Shown piece by piece: positions 49,667 through 57,489 of a stretch of DNA of 64,000 nucleotides. The notes below the pieces were generated by a model. It was not told where the DNA came from. It ran no database searches and saw only the letters and a list, made by a program, of their open reading frames with translations. Numbering within the stretch: the first letter of the stretch is position 1; every line of letters begins with the position of its first letter. The stretch comes from JAFAMS01 sp049520515 (GTDB lineage Bacteria; Vulcanimicrobiota; Vulcanimicrobiia; Vulcanimicrobiales; Vulcanimicrobiaceae), in NCBI GenBank assembly GCA_049520515.1, contig JBEKPS010000002.1:248001-312000 (forward strand). Reading direction: 5' to 3'. Both the position numbers and the translations under genes were made by a program.

Positions 49667-50317
49667 TTAACTGAGGACTACGACCTCACTGTCGTCGTCG
49701 CGGACGAGCACCTGCGTCGTGAATCGTTTCAAGCCCGCGTAACTATTGATGCTGGAGCGGACGGTAAAGCGGTGCATCTGCTGACTGTTTTCAGTCAGGA
49801 CGCCGCCGTATTCGTAGACGACGGGAAGCGGTTTTTGCGGATCGATGCGCGAGCGGATTCGCAGCTCGCTGAGCATGCGTTCGCGGAATTGTAACGGCAA
49901 GAGCGTCTTAGCTTCGGTCTCGGCAAGCGCAATCGATTCGAGCTGCGTTACGGGCGCCACATTGCGTCCGGTGATCGACCGAATGATTGCGTCCCAATCA
50001 TGCGCGTTGATTTTCTCGAACTGGAGTCCGTAGTACGGAGCCTGCTTGCCGTTGTACTGCGTGGTCGTGCCCCAGATTTTGCGCAGACGGACCGGGACCT
50101 TATATCCTTCGATCTCGAGTCGCGCATCGAAAACATCAGGCAGAATCGGCGAGATACTCACCATGCACATGCCGCCGCCGCTCAGATCGACGCCCTGTGC
50201 GAACACCCAACGGTTGCCGTCGACGCTGTATTCGACGTCGAAATCCCGTTTAACACGAGGGAACCGTCTGCGATTTCGTTCGCATCCCGTGTACCAGCCG
50301 ACTAACGCTGCGAACAT
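49667..50317 (-). CDS. PilZ-domain cyclic di-GMP effector with a conserved C-terminal domain
   Basis: 216 aa. PilZ domain (about 15-125) with both binding motifs: 'RRFPR' (RxxxR) and 'DLSGGG' (DxSxxG). The C-terminal 90 residues ('LPLQFRERM..EL', 'YEYGGV', 'MHRFTVRS') are shared with the paralogue at 58 kb and match no domain I know. An AGGGGGTG ribosome-binding site precedes the ATG, and TATAAT lies 23 nt upstream of the start. Responds to c-di-GMP, possibly from the cyclase at 34 kb. Confidence 0.9.
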   Translation of the reverse strand: MFAALVGWYTGCERNRRRFPRVKRDFDVEYSVDGNRWVFAQGVDLSGGGMCMVSISPILPDVFDARLEIEGYKVPVRLRKIWGTTTQYNGKQAPYYGLQFEKINAHDWDAIIRSITGRNVAPVTQLESIALAETEAKTLLPLQFRERMLSELRIRSRIDPQKPLPVVYEYGGVLTENSQQMHRFTVRSSINSYAGLKRFTTQVLVRDDDSEVVVLS

Positions 50318-50331
50318 CGGTTACACCCCCT

Positions 50332-50356
50332 GGTAAACCAATTATAAACGTTTACC
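50332..50356. promoter_or_regulatory. Inverted repeat over the PilZ -10 box (operator candidate)
   Basis: GGTAAAC (50332-50338) and GTTTACC (50350-50356), perfect 7-bp arms with 11-bp spacer, centred on the -10 box of the PilZ gene. A dimeric repressor here would block the promoter. Confidence 0.5.
50341..50346 (-). promoter_or_regulatory. -10 box of the PilZ gene promoter
   Basis: Perfect TATAAT on the minus strand, 23 nt before the ATG at 50317. No consensus -35 at 16-18 nt; activation or an alternative sigma factor is possible. Confidence 0.5.
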
Positions 50357-50429
50357 GTTTGTAAAGCGTGTGCGCGTGGGCACCACGCGGCGCCGACTGT
50401 TGTCGGGGATTAACCGGGCTTCGACTCCG

Positions 50430-50460
50430 CTTGGCCCGACCTTCTCGCGGCCGGGCCAAG
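50430..50460 (-). terminator. Strong hairpin downstream of the Gly/Tyr/His-rich gene
   Basis: Stem CTTGGCCCG (50430-50438)/CGGGCCAAG (50452-50460), 9 perfect pairs, 13-nt loop, starting 14 nt after the stop at 50475. There is no T-run, so termination may be inefficient or the hairpin may protect the 3' end. Confidence 0.5.
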
Positions 50461-50474
50461 TGGAGCGCGTGCGG

Positions 50475-50786
50475 TTAGAAGTATATCCAGATTCCGTTGC
50501 CCCAGCGACGGTGGTGATACCACCCGCCGTGCCAGTAGTAGCCGTAATAGCCGGCCGGCGCCACTCCGTAGAAGCCTTCCGGATGCCAACCGTAGGGATG
50601 ATAGTAGCGCGGTTGCGGCGCCCAATGCCGGGGACCGCCCGGATTGACATACCCGGCGTGGACGGAGTAGCCGGGGCCACCAACGTTGACGCCCACGCCC
50701 CACGGCGCGGCGTTTGCTGCAACTGGCGCGACTGCGAGCGAGACGCCGAGTGCGGCGACTGCGGCTTTTGCAAGTAGAGTTTTCAT
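50475..50786 (-). CDS. Small secreted Gly/Tyr/His/Trp-rich protein
   Basis: 103 aa. Signal peptide (about 1-26, ending 'AANAA'), then a low-complexity region rich in Gly, Tyr, His, Trp and Pro ('YYHPYGWHPEGFYGVAPAGY'). Similar small exported proteins occur in many bacteria with no assigned function; His content would allow metal binding. The -10-like TAAAAT ends 6 nt before the ATG, so the transcript may be leaderless. Confidence 0.75.
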   Translation of the reverse strand: MKTLLAKAAVAALGVSLAVAPVAANAAPWGVGVNVGGPGYSVHAGYVNPGGPRHWAPQPRYYHPYGWHPEGFYGVAPAGYYGYYWHGGWYHHRRWGNGIWIYF

Positions 50787-50792
50787 GTACTT

Positions 50793-50798
50793 ATTTTA
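50793..50798 (-). promoter_or_regulatory. -10 box, leaderless-type, for the Gly/Tyr/His-rich gene
   Basis: TAAAAT on the minus strand, 6 nt before the ATG at 50786. No clear -35. Confidence 0.35.
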
Positions 50799-50870
50799 CG
50801 CAGGCCGTTGCGGAGCAATACCCGCAGCGCGTGAAAGCTAAGAGGTCTCTAACGCGCGCGTCATCCTATC

Positions 50871-51692
50871 TTAAGGAACGATTGCAATTACGCGTGCGGG
50901 GAATCCTGAACCGCCGCGGGGTTTGGGGAACGTGACGATCGCGAGCGAGCCGTATTCCGGGACGCGATCGAGATTTGCAAGCATCTCGATTTGATAATGA
51001 CCCTGATGTAGGAGCCACGACTCGAGCGAATAGTCGCCATGCGAAGCAAGCACACCGGGATCCGTATCCGTCGTCTCGTGTCCGGTCGCGACCGCATGCC
51101 GTTCGAGGTAGAGATACTTCAGAACCGGCATGCTCCAGCCCGGATAATGCGCGATGCCTTTTGCGTCTTTGTTCTCCATCGCGGTTTCACTCGGCCAGCG
51201 CTTCGACCAGTCCGTGCGCATCGCGATGAATGCCCCTTGTGGAATCGTTCCATGCCGGGCTTCCCACGCGCGCACATCCTTCATCGATAGGATGTAATCG
51301 GGATTCTTTGCGACCTTATCGTGCACGTCGAGGATGACCAGCGGCAAGAGCATCTGCTTTGGATCGATCTGATCGACCGTCTTGTTGCCCGGAGCGAAGT
51401 GCGCCGGCGCATCGACGTGCGTTCCCCATTGACCGACATGACAGAACATTTGCGCGAGGAAGCCATCCTTCTTGTACGTGTAGAGCGTACGGACGGTCTC
51501 TTTCGGGAAGCCGGGCCAGTGTGCGATCCCGGGATCGAACGCATGCGTCAGGTCGACGAACGTGTGTCCGGCGATGACGCGATAGGCGTCCATCAAGTCG
51601 TCATTTGCGGCGCTCGCCCGATGGGCCGAAAACGCAATCCCGCCGAGAGCGCAACACAAAGCAAGACACGTCGCTAAAAGCATCTTTCGCAT
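50871..51692 (-). CDS. Secreted cyclase-family protein (kynurenine formamidase-like)
   Basis: 273 aa. Signal peptide (about 1-27, 'HRASAA'). Cyclase superfamily motif 'GTHVDAPAH' (HxGTHxDxPxH, with 'HVGQW' just before) plus 'FVDLTHAFDPGIAHWP'. The family includes metal-dependent hydrolases that act on amide or lactone bonds (kynurenine formamidase, isatin hydrolase). The periplasmic location is unusual for kynurenine breakdown, so the substrate is open. ATG 51692 is chosen for the signal peptide. Confidence 0.88.
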   Translation of the reverse strand: MRKMLLATCLALCCALGGIAFSAHRASAANDDLMDAYRVIAGHTFVDLTHAFDPGIAHWPGFPKETVRTLYTYKKDGFLAQMFCHVGQWGTHVDAPAHFAPGNKTVDQIDPKQMLLPLVILDVHDKVAKNPDYILSMKDVRAWEARHGTIPQGAFIAMRTDWSKRWPSETAMENKDAKGIAHYPGWSMPVLKYLYLERHAVATGHETTDTDPGVLASHGDYSLESWLLHQGHYQIEMLANLDRVPEYGSLAIVTFPKPRGGSGFPARVIAIVP

Positions 51693-51726
51693 GATCGATA
51701 CTTCAAAGGAACTTCCGGAATTCCGT

Positions 51727-52620
51727 TCACGACTTTTCTTCGAGTTCTGTAAGCGTCTTCGGCCAATCGCCTTTGAGGAGTCGTGAAAGACTTCGATCCG
51801 CGAGCAGAACGCCGCCGGTCTGGCAATTGGCGCAATAATTGGTCTCGTTGCTGGCGTAGCTGATTCGTTGTACCGGGCGGCCGCAGCGCGGACACGGCTG
51901 GCCGTGCCGTCCGTGAACCGCCATATCCTTGCGAAATGCCGTGACGTGCTCCGGGAAATCGCCTTTCGCTTCGTCACGAAGCCGATCGATCCAGAGCTGT
52001 AGCATCGCGCGCGTCGCGTCGAATAAGCGTTGCCACTCGGCGTCGGTGAGCTTGCGTGTTTGCGCGATCGGCGAGAGCTGGGCTGCGTGCAGAATTTCAT
52101 CGGAGTAGGCGTTGCCGATCCCACTGAGAATGCGCGGATCGGTCAGCGAACGTTTGAGCGTATGATTCTCGGCCGTCATCGCGCCCCGGAATGCAGCGAG
52201 ATCGTTCGTAAAGACGTCGATTCCGCCGGCGTCGAGCCCATGCGGCGCGTTTGCGCCGCGCAGCACGTGCAGCTGCGCGCGGCGTTTGCTGCCGGCTTCG
52301 GTGAGAACGAGCGTGCCGTCCGGAAATCCGAAGGAAGCGAGCTGATTGCGCCCGGCAAGTTTGGTGCCCGGTGCGCGCCAATGCAAGCGCCCCGCGATCA
52401 TCAAGTGCAGCACGAGCCACAGATCGTCGTCGAGACCAAAAGCGATTCGCTTACCGATGCGCTGCAGCTCGCGCACCGTTTTGCCGACGACGCTCGAGAG
52501 CGGCGGATCGACGGTGCGCAACAGCGAGATGCTCGCAACCGCCGCGCTTTCGATTGGTTGACCGATCACGCGCGGCTCGAGTGCCGTGATGTACGCAGCG
52601 ACGTCCGGAAGCTCGGGCAC
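51727..52620 (-). CDS. mutM: Fpg/MutM-family DNA glycosylase with altered zinc finger
   Basis: 297 aa. Removes oxidised purines. The GTG at 52620 yields 'M-PELPDV', giving the essential Pro2 and Glu3; an upstream ATG would bury them. Also present: 'GKRIAF' (Lys near 57), 'GIGNAYSDEIL' (Asn) and the C-terminal four-Cys finger 'CPRCGRP...YCANCQ'. The finger Arg that in MutM lies in 'R.T' just before the third Cys is missing ('ASNETNYC'), so binding may differ from classical MutM. Divergent from the PLP enzyme gene. Confidence 0.88.
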   Translation of the reverse strand: MPELPDVAAYITALEPRVIGQPIESAAVASISLLRTVDPPLSSVVGKTVRELQRIGKRIAFGLDDDLWLVLHLMIAGRLHWRAPGTKLAGRNQLASFGFPDGTLVLTEAGSKRRAQLHVLRGANAPHGLDAGGIDVFTNDLAAFRGAMTAENHTLKRSLTDPRILSGIGNAYSDEILHAAQLSPIAQTRKLTDAEWQRLFDATRAMLQLWIDRLRDEAKGDFPEHVTAFRKDMAVHGRHGQPCPRCGRPVQRISYASNETNYCANCQTGGVLLADRSLSRLLKGDWPKTLTELEEKS

Positions 52621-52661
52621 GAGCATGAGGATTGATCTGCGGCGCAAAAAGCGCCTCTCGA

Positions 52662-53834
52662 ATGGAATCCGGTTTCGGACGCGCGCTGCGCGCGCAATTC
52701 TTGCTGCAAGAGGACGGCGCGTTCCTCAATCACGGCTCCTTTGGAGCCTGCCCGATCCCCGTGTTGCGCGAACAAGAGCGCATTCGCACGTGGATGGAAA
52801 CGCAGCCCGACGAGTTCTTCACGAAGGACGTCGTGCCGCGCCATGAGGTGACCGCCGTGCGTTCGGCCGCGGCCGCCATCGCGGAGTTCGTCGGTGTCTC
52901 GGGCGACAACATTGCGCTCGTCGAGAACGCCACGACTGGGACGCAGTCGGTGCTTCAGTCGATCGAGTTTCATCCCGGCGACGAGATCATGATCACGAAC
53001 CACCAATACAATGCCGTTCGGCTCGCAGTCGAGCAGCGTTGTAAAGAAACGGGAGCGATTCCGAACGTTGTGCAGATTCCCGTCCGGACGAATCCGGCAG
53101 ACGTGCGCAAGCGCTTTCGCGACGCGGCGACCAAGCGCGTCAAGCTCGCCATCGTCGATCACATCACGTCACCGACGGCGTTGCTCTTTCCGCTCGGCGA
53201 AATTATCGAAGACCTGCACGCGCTCGATATTCTCGTGCATGTCGACGGCGCACACGCCATCGGTCAGATTCCGCTGAACGTCGCGCAGTTGGATCCCGAT
53301 TGGTATGCCAGCAACGTACACAAGTGGCTCTATGGTCCCAAGGGAACCGCGTTCTTCTACGCGTCACCGCGCGTTGCGGCGATGACAAGGCCGGTTCTCA
53401 CGAGCCATTTTATTGCGATGGGTTTCCCGCGTTCGTTCGACTACGTCGGAACGCGCGATAATTCGGGTTGGCTTGCGATTCCGGCGGCGATTGCATTTTT
53501 CAACGGACTCGGTCCCGAGAAATTCCGGCGCTACAATCACGCGCTGATCGAGCGCGGCACCGAGTTGTTGACTACGCTGGGTGCCGAGCCGATTGCTCCG
53601 CTCGAGATGGCCGCCGCAATGCGAGCGTTCATTCTGCCGCAACGGCGCCCAGCCGAAGACGCCGACGCGCAGACGCTCAAAGATATGCTCTGGGACGACG
53701 AGCGGATTCAGGTCAATGCGAACAGCCTGATGGGAACGTTGCTGCTGCGCATCTGCGCGCAAGCATATGTTGACGACGCCGATTTGGAGCGGTTAGGCTC
53801 GGCCCTTGAAAAGCGCGGCTGGCCGGGACGCTAA
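52662..53834 (+). CDS. Class V aminotransferase-like PLP enzyme (isopenicillin N epimerase-like)
   Basis: About 390 aa. 'FLNHGSFGACP' opening and 'VDGAHAIGQIP' with the PLP Lys in 'SNVHKWLYGPKG' match the isopenicillin N epimerase/EgtE branch of class V aminotransferases. Possible desulfurase or C-S lyase roles exist in this branch; no ergothioneine genes are nearby. ATG 52662 preferred; an in-frame TTG at 52632 is possible. Ends in a 4-bp convergent overlap (CTAA). Confidence 0.88.
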   Translation: MESGFGRALRAQFLLQEDGAFLNHGSFGACPIPVLREQERIRTWMETQPDEFFTKDVVPRHEVTAVRSAAAAIAEFVGVSGDNIALVENATTGTQSVLQSIEFHPGDEIMITNHQYNAVRLAVEQRCKETGAIPNVVQIPVRTNPADVRKRFRDAATKRVKLAIVDHITSPTALLFPLGEIIEDLHALDILVHVDGAHAIGQIPLNVAQLDPDWYASNVHKWLYGPKGTAFFYASPRVAAMTRPVLTSHFIAMGFPRSFDYVGTRDNSGWLAIPAAIAFFNGLGPEKFRRYNHALIERGTELLTTLGAEPIAPLEMAAAMRAFILPQRRPAEDADAQTLKDMLWDDERIQVNANSLMGTLLLRICAQAYVDDADLERLGSALEKRGWPGR

Positions 53835-54613
53835 TGCGGCGTTTGGATCCAGTTGACGATCTGATGCATGACGTCGGGTTCGATGCCGAGATAGCCGTGC
53901 GGCGACAGCGGCTCGCAGACGTTGCCGTTCACCTGTGAGCTCGAGAAGTGCAGAATCGTTGCCGATCCAAGGCGTTCTGCGAGCGCGACTGCACCACTCG
54001 GGGGCGAGACGCGGCACGTATCATTATCGTTCGTGACGACGAGTGCCGGAATTATAATCGAGTGAAGATCGACGCGCGCCAGAGAATCGTTTCCGACGGT
54101 AACGGGCGATGTGAGAATCAGCAGATCCGGACCGTTCGCGCCCAGCCGCGCTGCATTAGAGCCGGCCACGATCGTGCCGCGACTGGTGCTCAAGATGACG
54201 ACGGGTTTCGCAATCGCGCGCAAGCGTCCCATGGCGTCGCCTAAGTCCGACGGGTTGTCCATGTAGGCGATCGCGTAGCCGTTCGTGAGCAAAAACGAAC
54301 GCGTTCGAATGACGAAGTTCGAAGAATCCGTCTGGCCTTTTGGTCCGAGCGTCAGCAGCGTCGTACCGCCCGGGATGAGCAGTACGATCCCTTTCGCCGG
54401 TGGGACGTCCGGCTGCACGACGACGAGATGCCGTCCGCTCGAAAGTGCGATGACGTCGGCATCAGCCGCGGCCGCAGGAGCGGCGAGCGCGACAAAGATG
54501 ACGAGAGCAAGCGCGGCGCTGAGAAGCTTATGCGACTTCGAGCGATGCCTCGAGGCTGGTCGTGACCGTGATGATTGCCGGCAAGTGCGTGATCTTGAGA
54601 ACCCGCTCCACAT
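53831..54613 (-). CDS. Secreted alpha/beta hydrolase-like protein
   Basis: About 260 aa. Signal peptide core 'LLSAALALVIFVALAAPAAA', then an alpha/beta hydrolase-like pattern: 'LLIPGGTT', 'STSRGTIVAG' at the nucleophile elbow (S in 'TSRG') and a late 'SPHGYLGI' with the His. The start is uncertain: the last standard start before the signal peptide is ATG 54613, inside the STAS gene, giving a long basic n-region. Convergent overlap of 4 bp with the PLP enzyme gene. Confidence 0.72.
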   Translation of the reverse strand: MWSGFSRSRTCRQSSRSRPASRHRSKSHKLLSAALALVIFVALAAPAAAADADVIALSSGRHLVVVQPDVPPAKGIVLLIPGGTTLLTLGPKGQTDSSNFVIRTRSFLLTNGYAIAYMDNPSDLGDAMGRLRAIAKPVVILSTSRGTIVAGSNAARLGANGPDLLILTSPVTVGNDSLARVDLHSIIIPALVVTNDNDTCRVSPPSGAVALAERLGSATILHFSSSQVNGNVCEPLSPHGYLGIEPDVMHQIVNWIQTPH

Positions 54614-54881
54614 GGCTTTGCGGTGTGACGACGATCCGGAATAAATTACCAAGCCGCTTATAGGCTCGAATCAAAACTGAGATGGCGGTCGTATCGATGA
54701 ATCGGCATTCGGAGAGATCGACGATCAACGGAAGAGGCGAGACGATCTCGTTGATCGAGGTCTCGAGCTCAGGAGCCGTTGCGATATCAGCGTCACCGAA
54801 GACATGCAGAATCTCTGCGCTCGGCAGCGTCTCGTGGATAACGACGAGGGGCGATGCGGACTCATTGAGGCGATATAACAC
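54528..54881 (-). CDS. STAS-domain anti-sigma factor antagonist
   Basis: 117 aa single STAS domain: 'LHVFGDADIATAPELE' and the phosphorylation loop 'DLSECRFIDTTAISVLIRA', where the usual Ser-Ser/Ser-Thr is Thr-Thr. Works by binding an anti-sigma kinase (RsbW type) when unphosphorylated. No RsbW or sigma gene adjoins; the phosphatase/kinase fusion at 0.7-3.3 kb is a candidate partner. GTG start. Confidence 0.88.
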   Translation of the reverse strand: MLYRLNESASPLVVIHETLPSAEILHVFGDADIATAPELETSINEIVSPLPLIVDLSECRFIDTTAISVLIRAYKRLGNLFRIVVTPQSHVERVLKITHLPAIITVTTSLEASLEVA

Positions 54882-54934
54882 TCACCCATGCTGACGTATA
54901 CGCGCCGGGGAAACAAGCGTGATCTACGGTGTGT

Positions 54935-55312
54935 TTATGACCGGGCTGCGAACGACCGGGCCGCGCTAAGCAGGGGGCCATGGATATCTCGCAGGTCGCC
55001 GTCTCGCAGCAGCATCATCGGGATCGCATCGCCGAGCTGCGGGTTCGACCCATGAAACCAAGCGCGTGCGATCTCACGGTCGGCGTAGCTCGCAATCATC
55101 GAGGCGAGCTGCAATGCAAAGCGCAAAACGTGTGGACGCTGAGGGGCGCGGCCGCTCAGCCACTGGGTTACGGCGCGCGTCTCTTTGACGCCGCCGATGA
55201 CGGCAACGGTGGTCGCGCCGAGCAGTGCCACGAGCTCCCGTACGACTTCTTCGATCGGGATCTCCATAGCATGCTGGTGAGCGTTAATATCACCCCGAAC
55301 CGCATCCTGCAT
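54935..55312 (-). CDS. MbcA/ParS/Xre-type antitoxin-like protein, orphan
   Basis: 125 aa. The C-terminal 'WFHGSNPQLGDAIPMMLLRDGD' matches the MbcA/ParS toxin-binding domain (pattern 'F.G.NP.L....P...L..G'), and the middle 'TRAVTQWLSGRAPQRPHVLRF' matches its helix-turn-helix. The usual partner, a RES-domain toxin, is not encoded next to it. A -35/-10 pair with the -10 ending 7 nt before the ATG is visible, so this may be a leaderless, autonomously expressed regulator. Confidence 0.75.
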   Translation of the reverse strand: MQDAVRGDINAHQHAMEIPIEEVVRELVALLGATTVAVIGGVKETRAVTQWLSGRAPQRPHVLRFALQLASMIASYADREIARAWFHGSNPQLGDAIPMMLLRDGDLRDIHGPLLSAARSFAARS

Positions 55313-55319
55313 GGGCAGT

Positions 55320-55348
55320 TATATAGCACATCAAATCACACGTGTAAA
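55320..55348 (-). promoter_or_regulatory. Promoter of the ParS-like gene, predicted leaderless
   Basis: Minus strand: TTTACA (55343-55348), 17-nt spacer, TATATA (55320-55325), then 7 nt to the ATG at 55312. Confidence 0.55.
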
Positions 55349-55395
55349 GGCATCTAAAAAGCCCAGGTTATTCCCAGGATAAAAAGGCTTGTTTA

Positions 55396-55412
55396 CTTGC
55401 CCTAGGGGCAAG
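55396..55412 (-). terminator. Hairpin after the racemase gene
   Basis: CTTGCCC-TAG-GGGCAAG on the plus strand (7-bp stem, 3-nt loop), 2 nt after the racemase stop on the minus strand. A T-run occurs about 10 nt further on (CCTTTTTAT), after AAG; a second weak AAGCC/GGCTT stem with TTTTT follows to 55356. Together they probably form the terminator. Confidence 0.5.
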
Positions 55413-55414
55413 CT

Positions 55415-56077
55415 CTAAACTGCTTGGCGGAGAGCGGCGCGTGCCAGCAGCCGGGTCGTATCGAGGACGGGTAACGGCGAATTTCCCTTGTCGATCACGA
55501 GCGAAAGCTCGGTGCAGCCGAGGACGACGCTGTCGCAGCCGTCATCGCGCAGGTGGTTGATGACATTTTGCAGCGACGCGACCGACTCAGGCTTGAACAC
55601 CCCGTGAACGAGCTCGTCCATAATGATCCGGTTCAGTTCGTCGCGATCGGCCAGGCTGGGGCGCACGTAGTCATTCGGATAGACCGTGCTGTTTACGAGC
55701 CAGCGCGTCCCGGTCAACCCCGGTCGTACGAACCCTCGCTGCGCTGCGTCGTCGGTCACTGCGTCGGCGATGTGGAGCCACGGTAGCGGCGACTCGGCCT
55801 CAATATAAGGAAGAGCCTGATGAATCGTGTTGTCGGGGCAAATCAAGAAATCGGCCCCGGCGCGCTCGAGCACTTTGGCGGACGCGAGCATCAGCGCACC
55901 GACGCCGGCCCAATCGTCGTGCTCCAAGAACCGGACGTATTCGGCCAGCGACGGCGTGTGCATCGAGATCTCGGGATGCGCATAACCGCCGAGCAAGCGC
56001 GCACCCTCGGTGCAAACCGTGCGATAACACAGCGCCGCCCCTTCGGCCGAGCAGGCGACGATCCCGATATGCTTCAG
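55415..56077 (-). CDS. Aspartate/glutamate racemase-family protein, CTG start
   Basis: 220 aa. Asp/Glu racemase fold with both catalytic Cys: 'FLICPDNTIH' and 'VVLGCTELSL'; N-terminus 'HIGIVACSAEGAALCY'. Interconverts L- and D-aspartate/glutamate or a related amino acid. No ATG, GTG or TTG lies at a sensible place. CTG at 56077 gives the family-like 'M-K-H-I-G-I-V' and overlaps the AIM24 stop as CTGA, like an ATGA junction. The nearest standard start (GTG 56146) would add 23 Arg-rich residues. Confidence 0.88.
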   Translation of the reverse strand: MKHIGIVACSAEGAALCYRTVCTEGARLLGGYAHPEISMHTPSLAEYVRFLEHDDWAGVGALMLASAKVLERAGADFLICPDNTIHQALPYIEAESPLPWLHIADAVTDDAAQRGFVRPGLTGTRWLVNSTVYPNDYVRPSLADRDELNRIIMDELVHGVFKPESVASLQNVINHLRDDGCDSVVLGCTELSLVIDKGNSPLPVLDTTRLLARAALRQAV

Positions 56078-56841
56078 CGGCCGAAAAAGTCGCGGAGAAC
56101 GCTGCCGGCGATGCCGCCGGCGATCCCGCTCTGAATCGTGCCTGACGGTGAGGATTCTCCACCGAGATACGGTGCGAGCGCGTGCGCGAGATTCGGGAGC
56201 GTCAGCGACTGAAGCCAAACTTTTCCCGGCCCGGTAAGCCGCGCGACGAACAATCCGTCGCCGCCGAAGAAGATGTTGCGAATGCCGGGCAAGAGCGTCA
56301 CGTCAAAGCTCACGCTCTCTTCGAACATCCCGACGTGCCCGGGATGCACTTGCAGCGTTTCACCGGGCGCAAGATCGTATGTGACGATTGCGCCGCCCAG
56401 CTCGATCCACGCGGTACACGAGCCGCCGAGGCGTTGTAAGACAAATCCGTTTCCACCGAAGATTCCGGCGCCGAGCGAACGTTGAAAACCCATCGTGAGC
56501 TCGAGTCCGCTCGTTGCGCACAAGAATCCGTGACGATGGATCATGTAGCCGCGACCCGGTTGCACTTGCATCTCGATGATGTGTCCCGGAACTTTCGCCG
56601 CGAACGCGATCAAGCCGGGGCCGCCTTGCGCGCTATATTCCGTCATAAACAGCCCACCGCCGGAGAGCGCGCGTCCGAGCACGCCGAACAATCCTTTTGC
56701 GCCCGCAGTCATCGGCGTCGTGTTCAAGACAACGTTTTGCGTCATCCAAGAAAACTCGCCGGGCTCCGCGATGATCATGTCGCCGAGTTCGAGTCCAATC
56801 TCAAGAACCGGAAGCGTATCACCCGTAATCTTCGACTTCAT
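56074..56841 (-). CDS. AIM24/TIGR00266-family protein
   Basis: 255 aa. Beta-rich AIM24 fold: 'GDMIIAEPGEFSWMTQNV', repeated 'GGxG' blades ('LSGGGLFMTEY', 'IFGGNGFVLQRLGG') and a Gly-rich tail. Related proteins are widespread; mitochondrial AIM24 affects inner-membrane organisation, but the bacterial role is unknown. Translationally coupled to the racemase gene and divergent from the methyltransferase (15 nt between starts). Confidence 0.9.
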   Translation of the reverse strand: MKSKITGDTLPVLEIGLELGDMIIAEPGEFSWMTQNVVLNTTPMTAGAKGLFGVLGRALSGGGLFMTEYSAQGGPGLIAFAAKVPGHIIEMQVQPGRGYMIHRHGFLCATSGLELTMGFQRSLGAGIFGGNGFVLQRLGGSCTAWIELGGAIVTYDLAPGETLQVHPGHVGMFEESVSFDVTLLPGIRNIFFGGDGLFVARLTGPGKVWLQSLTLPNLAHALAPYLGGESSPSGTIQSGIAGGIAGSVLRDFFGR

Positions 56842-56856
56842 GCGGGCGGTGATTCA

Positions 56857-57489
56857 ATGGGTTGGACGAATATCCGCTCCGTGCACGCTCGTTTTCGCAC
56901 GAGCGGTCGTCGCGCCGGCCAACGCTTCGACGCCGAACATCACGTCACTACCGAAGCGCTGATTTTCCTGAACGCGCTCGATCCCGAAGCGATCGGACCA
57001 AACCTCGAATTTGCGACGCACTACGAGCCAACACCCATTCGCGAAGCCGAAGCGTTACTCGATGCGATTCCTCAACCGCTCGAATCGACGACGTTCGTCG
57101 ATCTCGGATCGGGAATGGGGCGCGTCCTCTTGCTCGCCGCGCAGCGCCCGTTCAAGATGGTCGCGGGGGTCGAGATCTCGCCGACACTGCACGAGGTTGC
57201 GCGCGAAAACGTTGCGCACTTCGACCAAAATGCGCTGCAATGCCGCGATATTCGCCTCGTTCGCGGGGACGCTGCGGAATATAAGTTTCCACGCAGCACG
57301 CTCGCCGTCTATCTCTACAATCCGTTTCGCGCAAATATCTTAACCAGCGTGCTCGAACGTTTGCTTGCGCAACCGCGCGAGGTCACGCTGCTCTATCACA
57401 CGCCTGTCGAACGCGAGGCGATCGAAGCGACCGGTGCGTTCGAGCTCGTTTCCGAGCTCAGTTATGCGGCAGTCTTCAGAAGAGTTTAG
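56857..57489 (+). CDS. Class I SAM-dependent methyltransferase
   Basis: 210 aa. Motif I 'FVDLGSGMGRVLLLA', motif IV-like 'YLYNPF', with an N-terminal 'ATHYEPTPIREAEALLDA' helix. 'NPF' suggests methylation of an N or O atom, but the substrate is unknown. ATG 56857 chosen for closeness to the conserved core. Ends in a 4-bp convergent overlap (TTAG). Confidence 0.85.
   Translation: MGWTNIRSVHARFRTSGRRAGQRFDAEHHVTTEALIFLNALDPEAIGPNLEFATHYEPTPIREAEALLDAIPQPLESTTFVDLGSGMGRVLLLAAQRPFKMVAGVEISPTLHEVARENVAHFDQNALQCRDIRLVRGDAAEYKFPRSTLAVYLYNPFRANILTSVLERLLAQPREVTLLYHTPVEREAIEATGAFELVSELSYAAVFRRV

Noticed and set aside
49610..49894. Plus-strand ORF of 94 codons with a GGGAGAGGGA site before its ATG
   Set aside because: Most of it is antisense to the well-supported PilZ gene at 49667-50317; the natural-looking composition is explained by mirrored codons.
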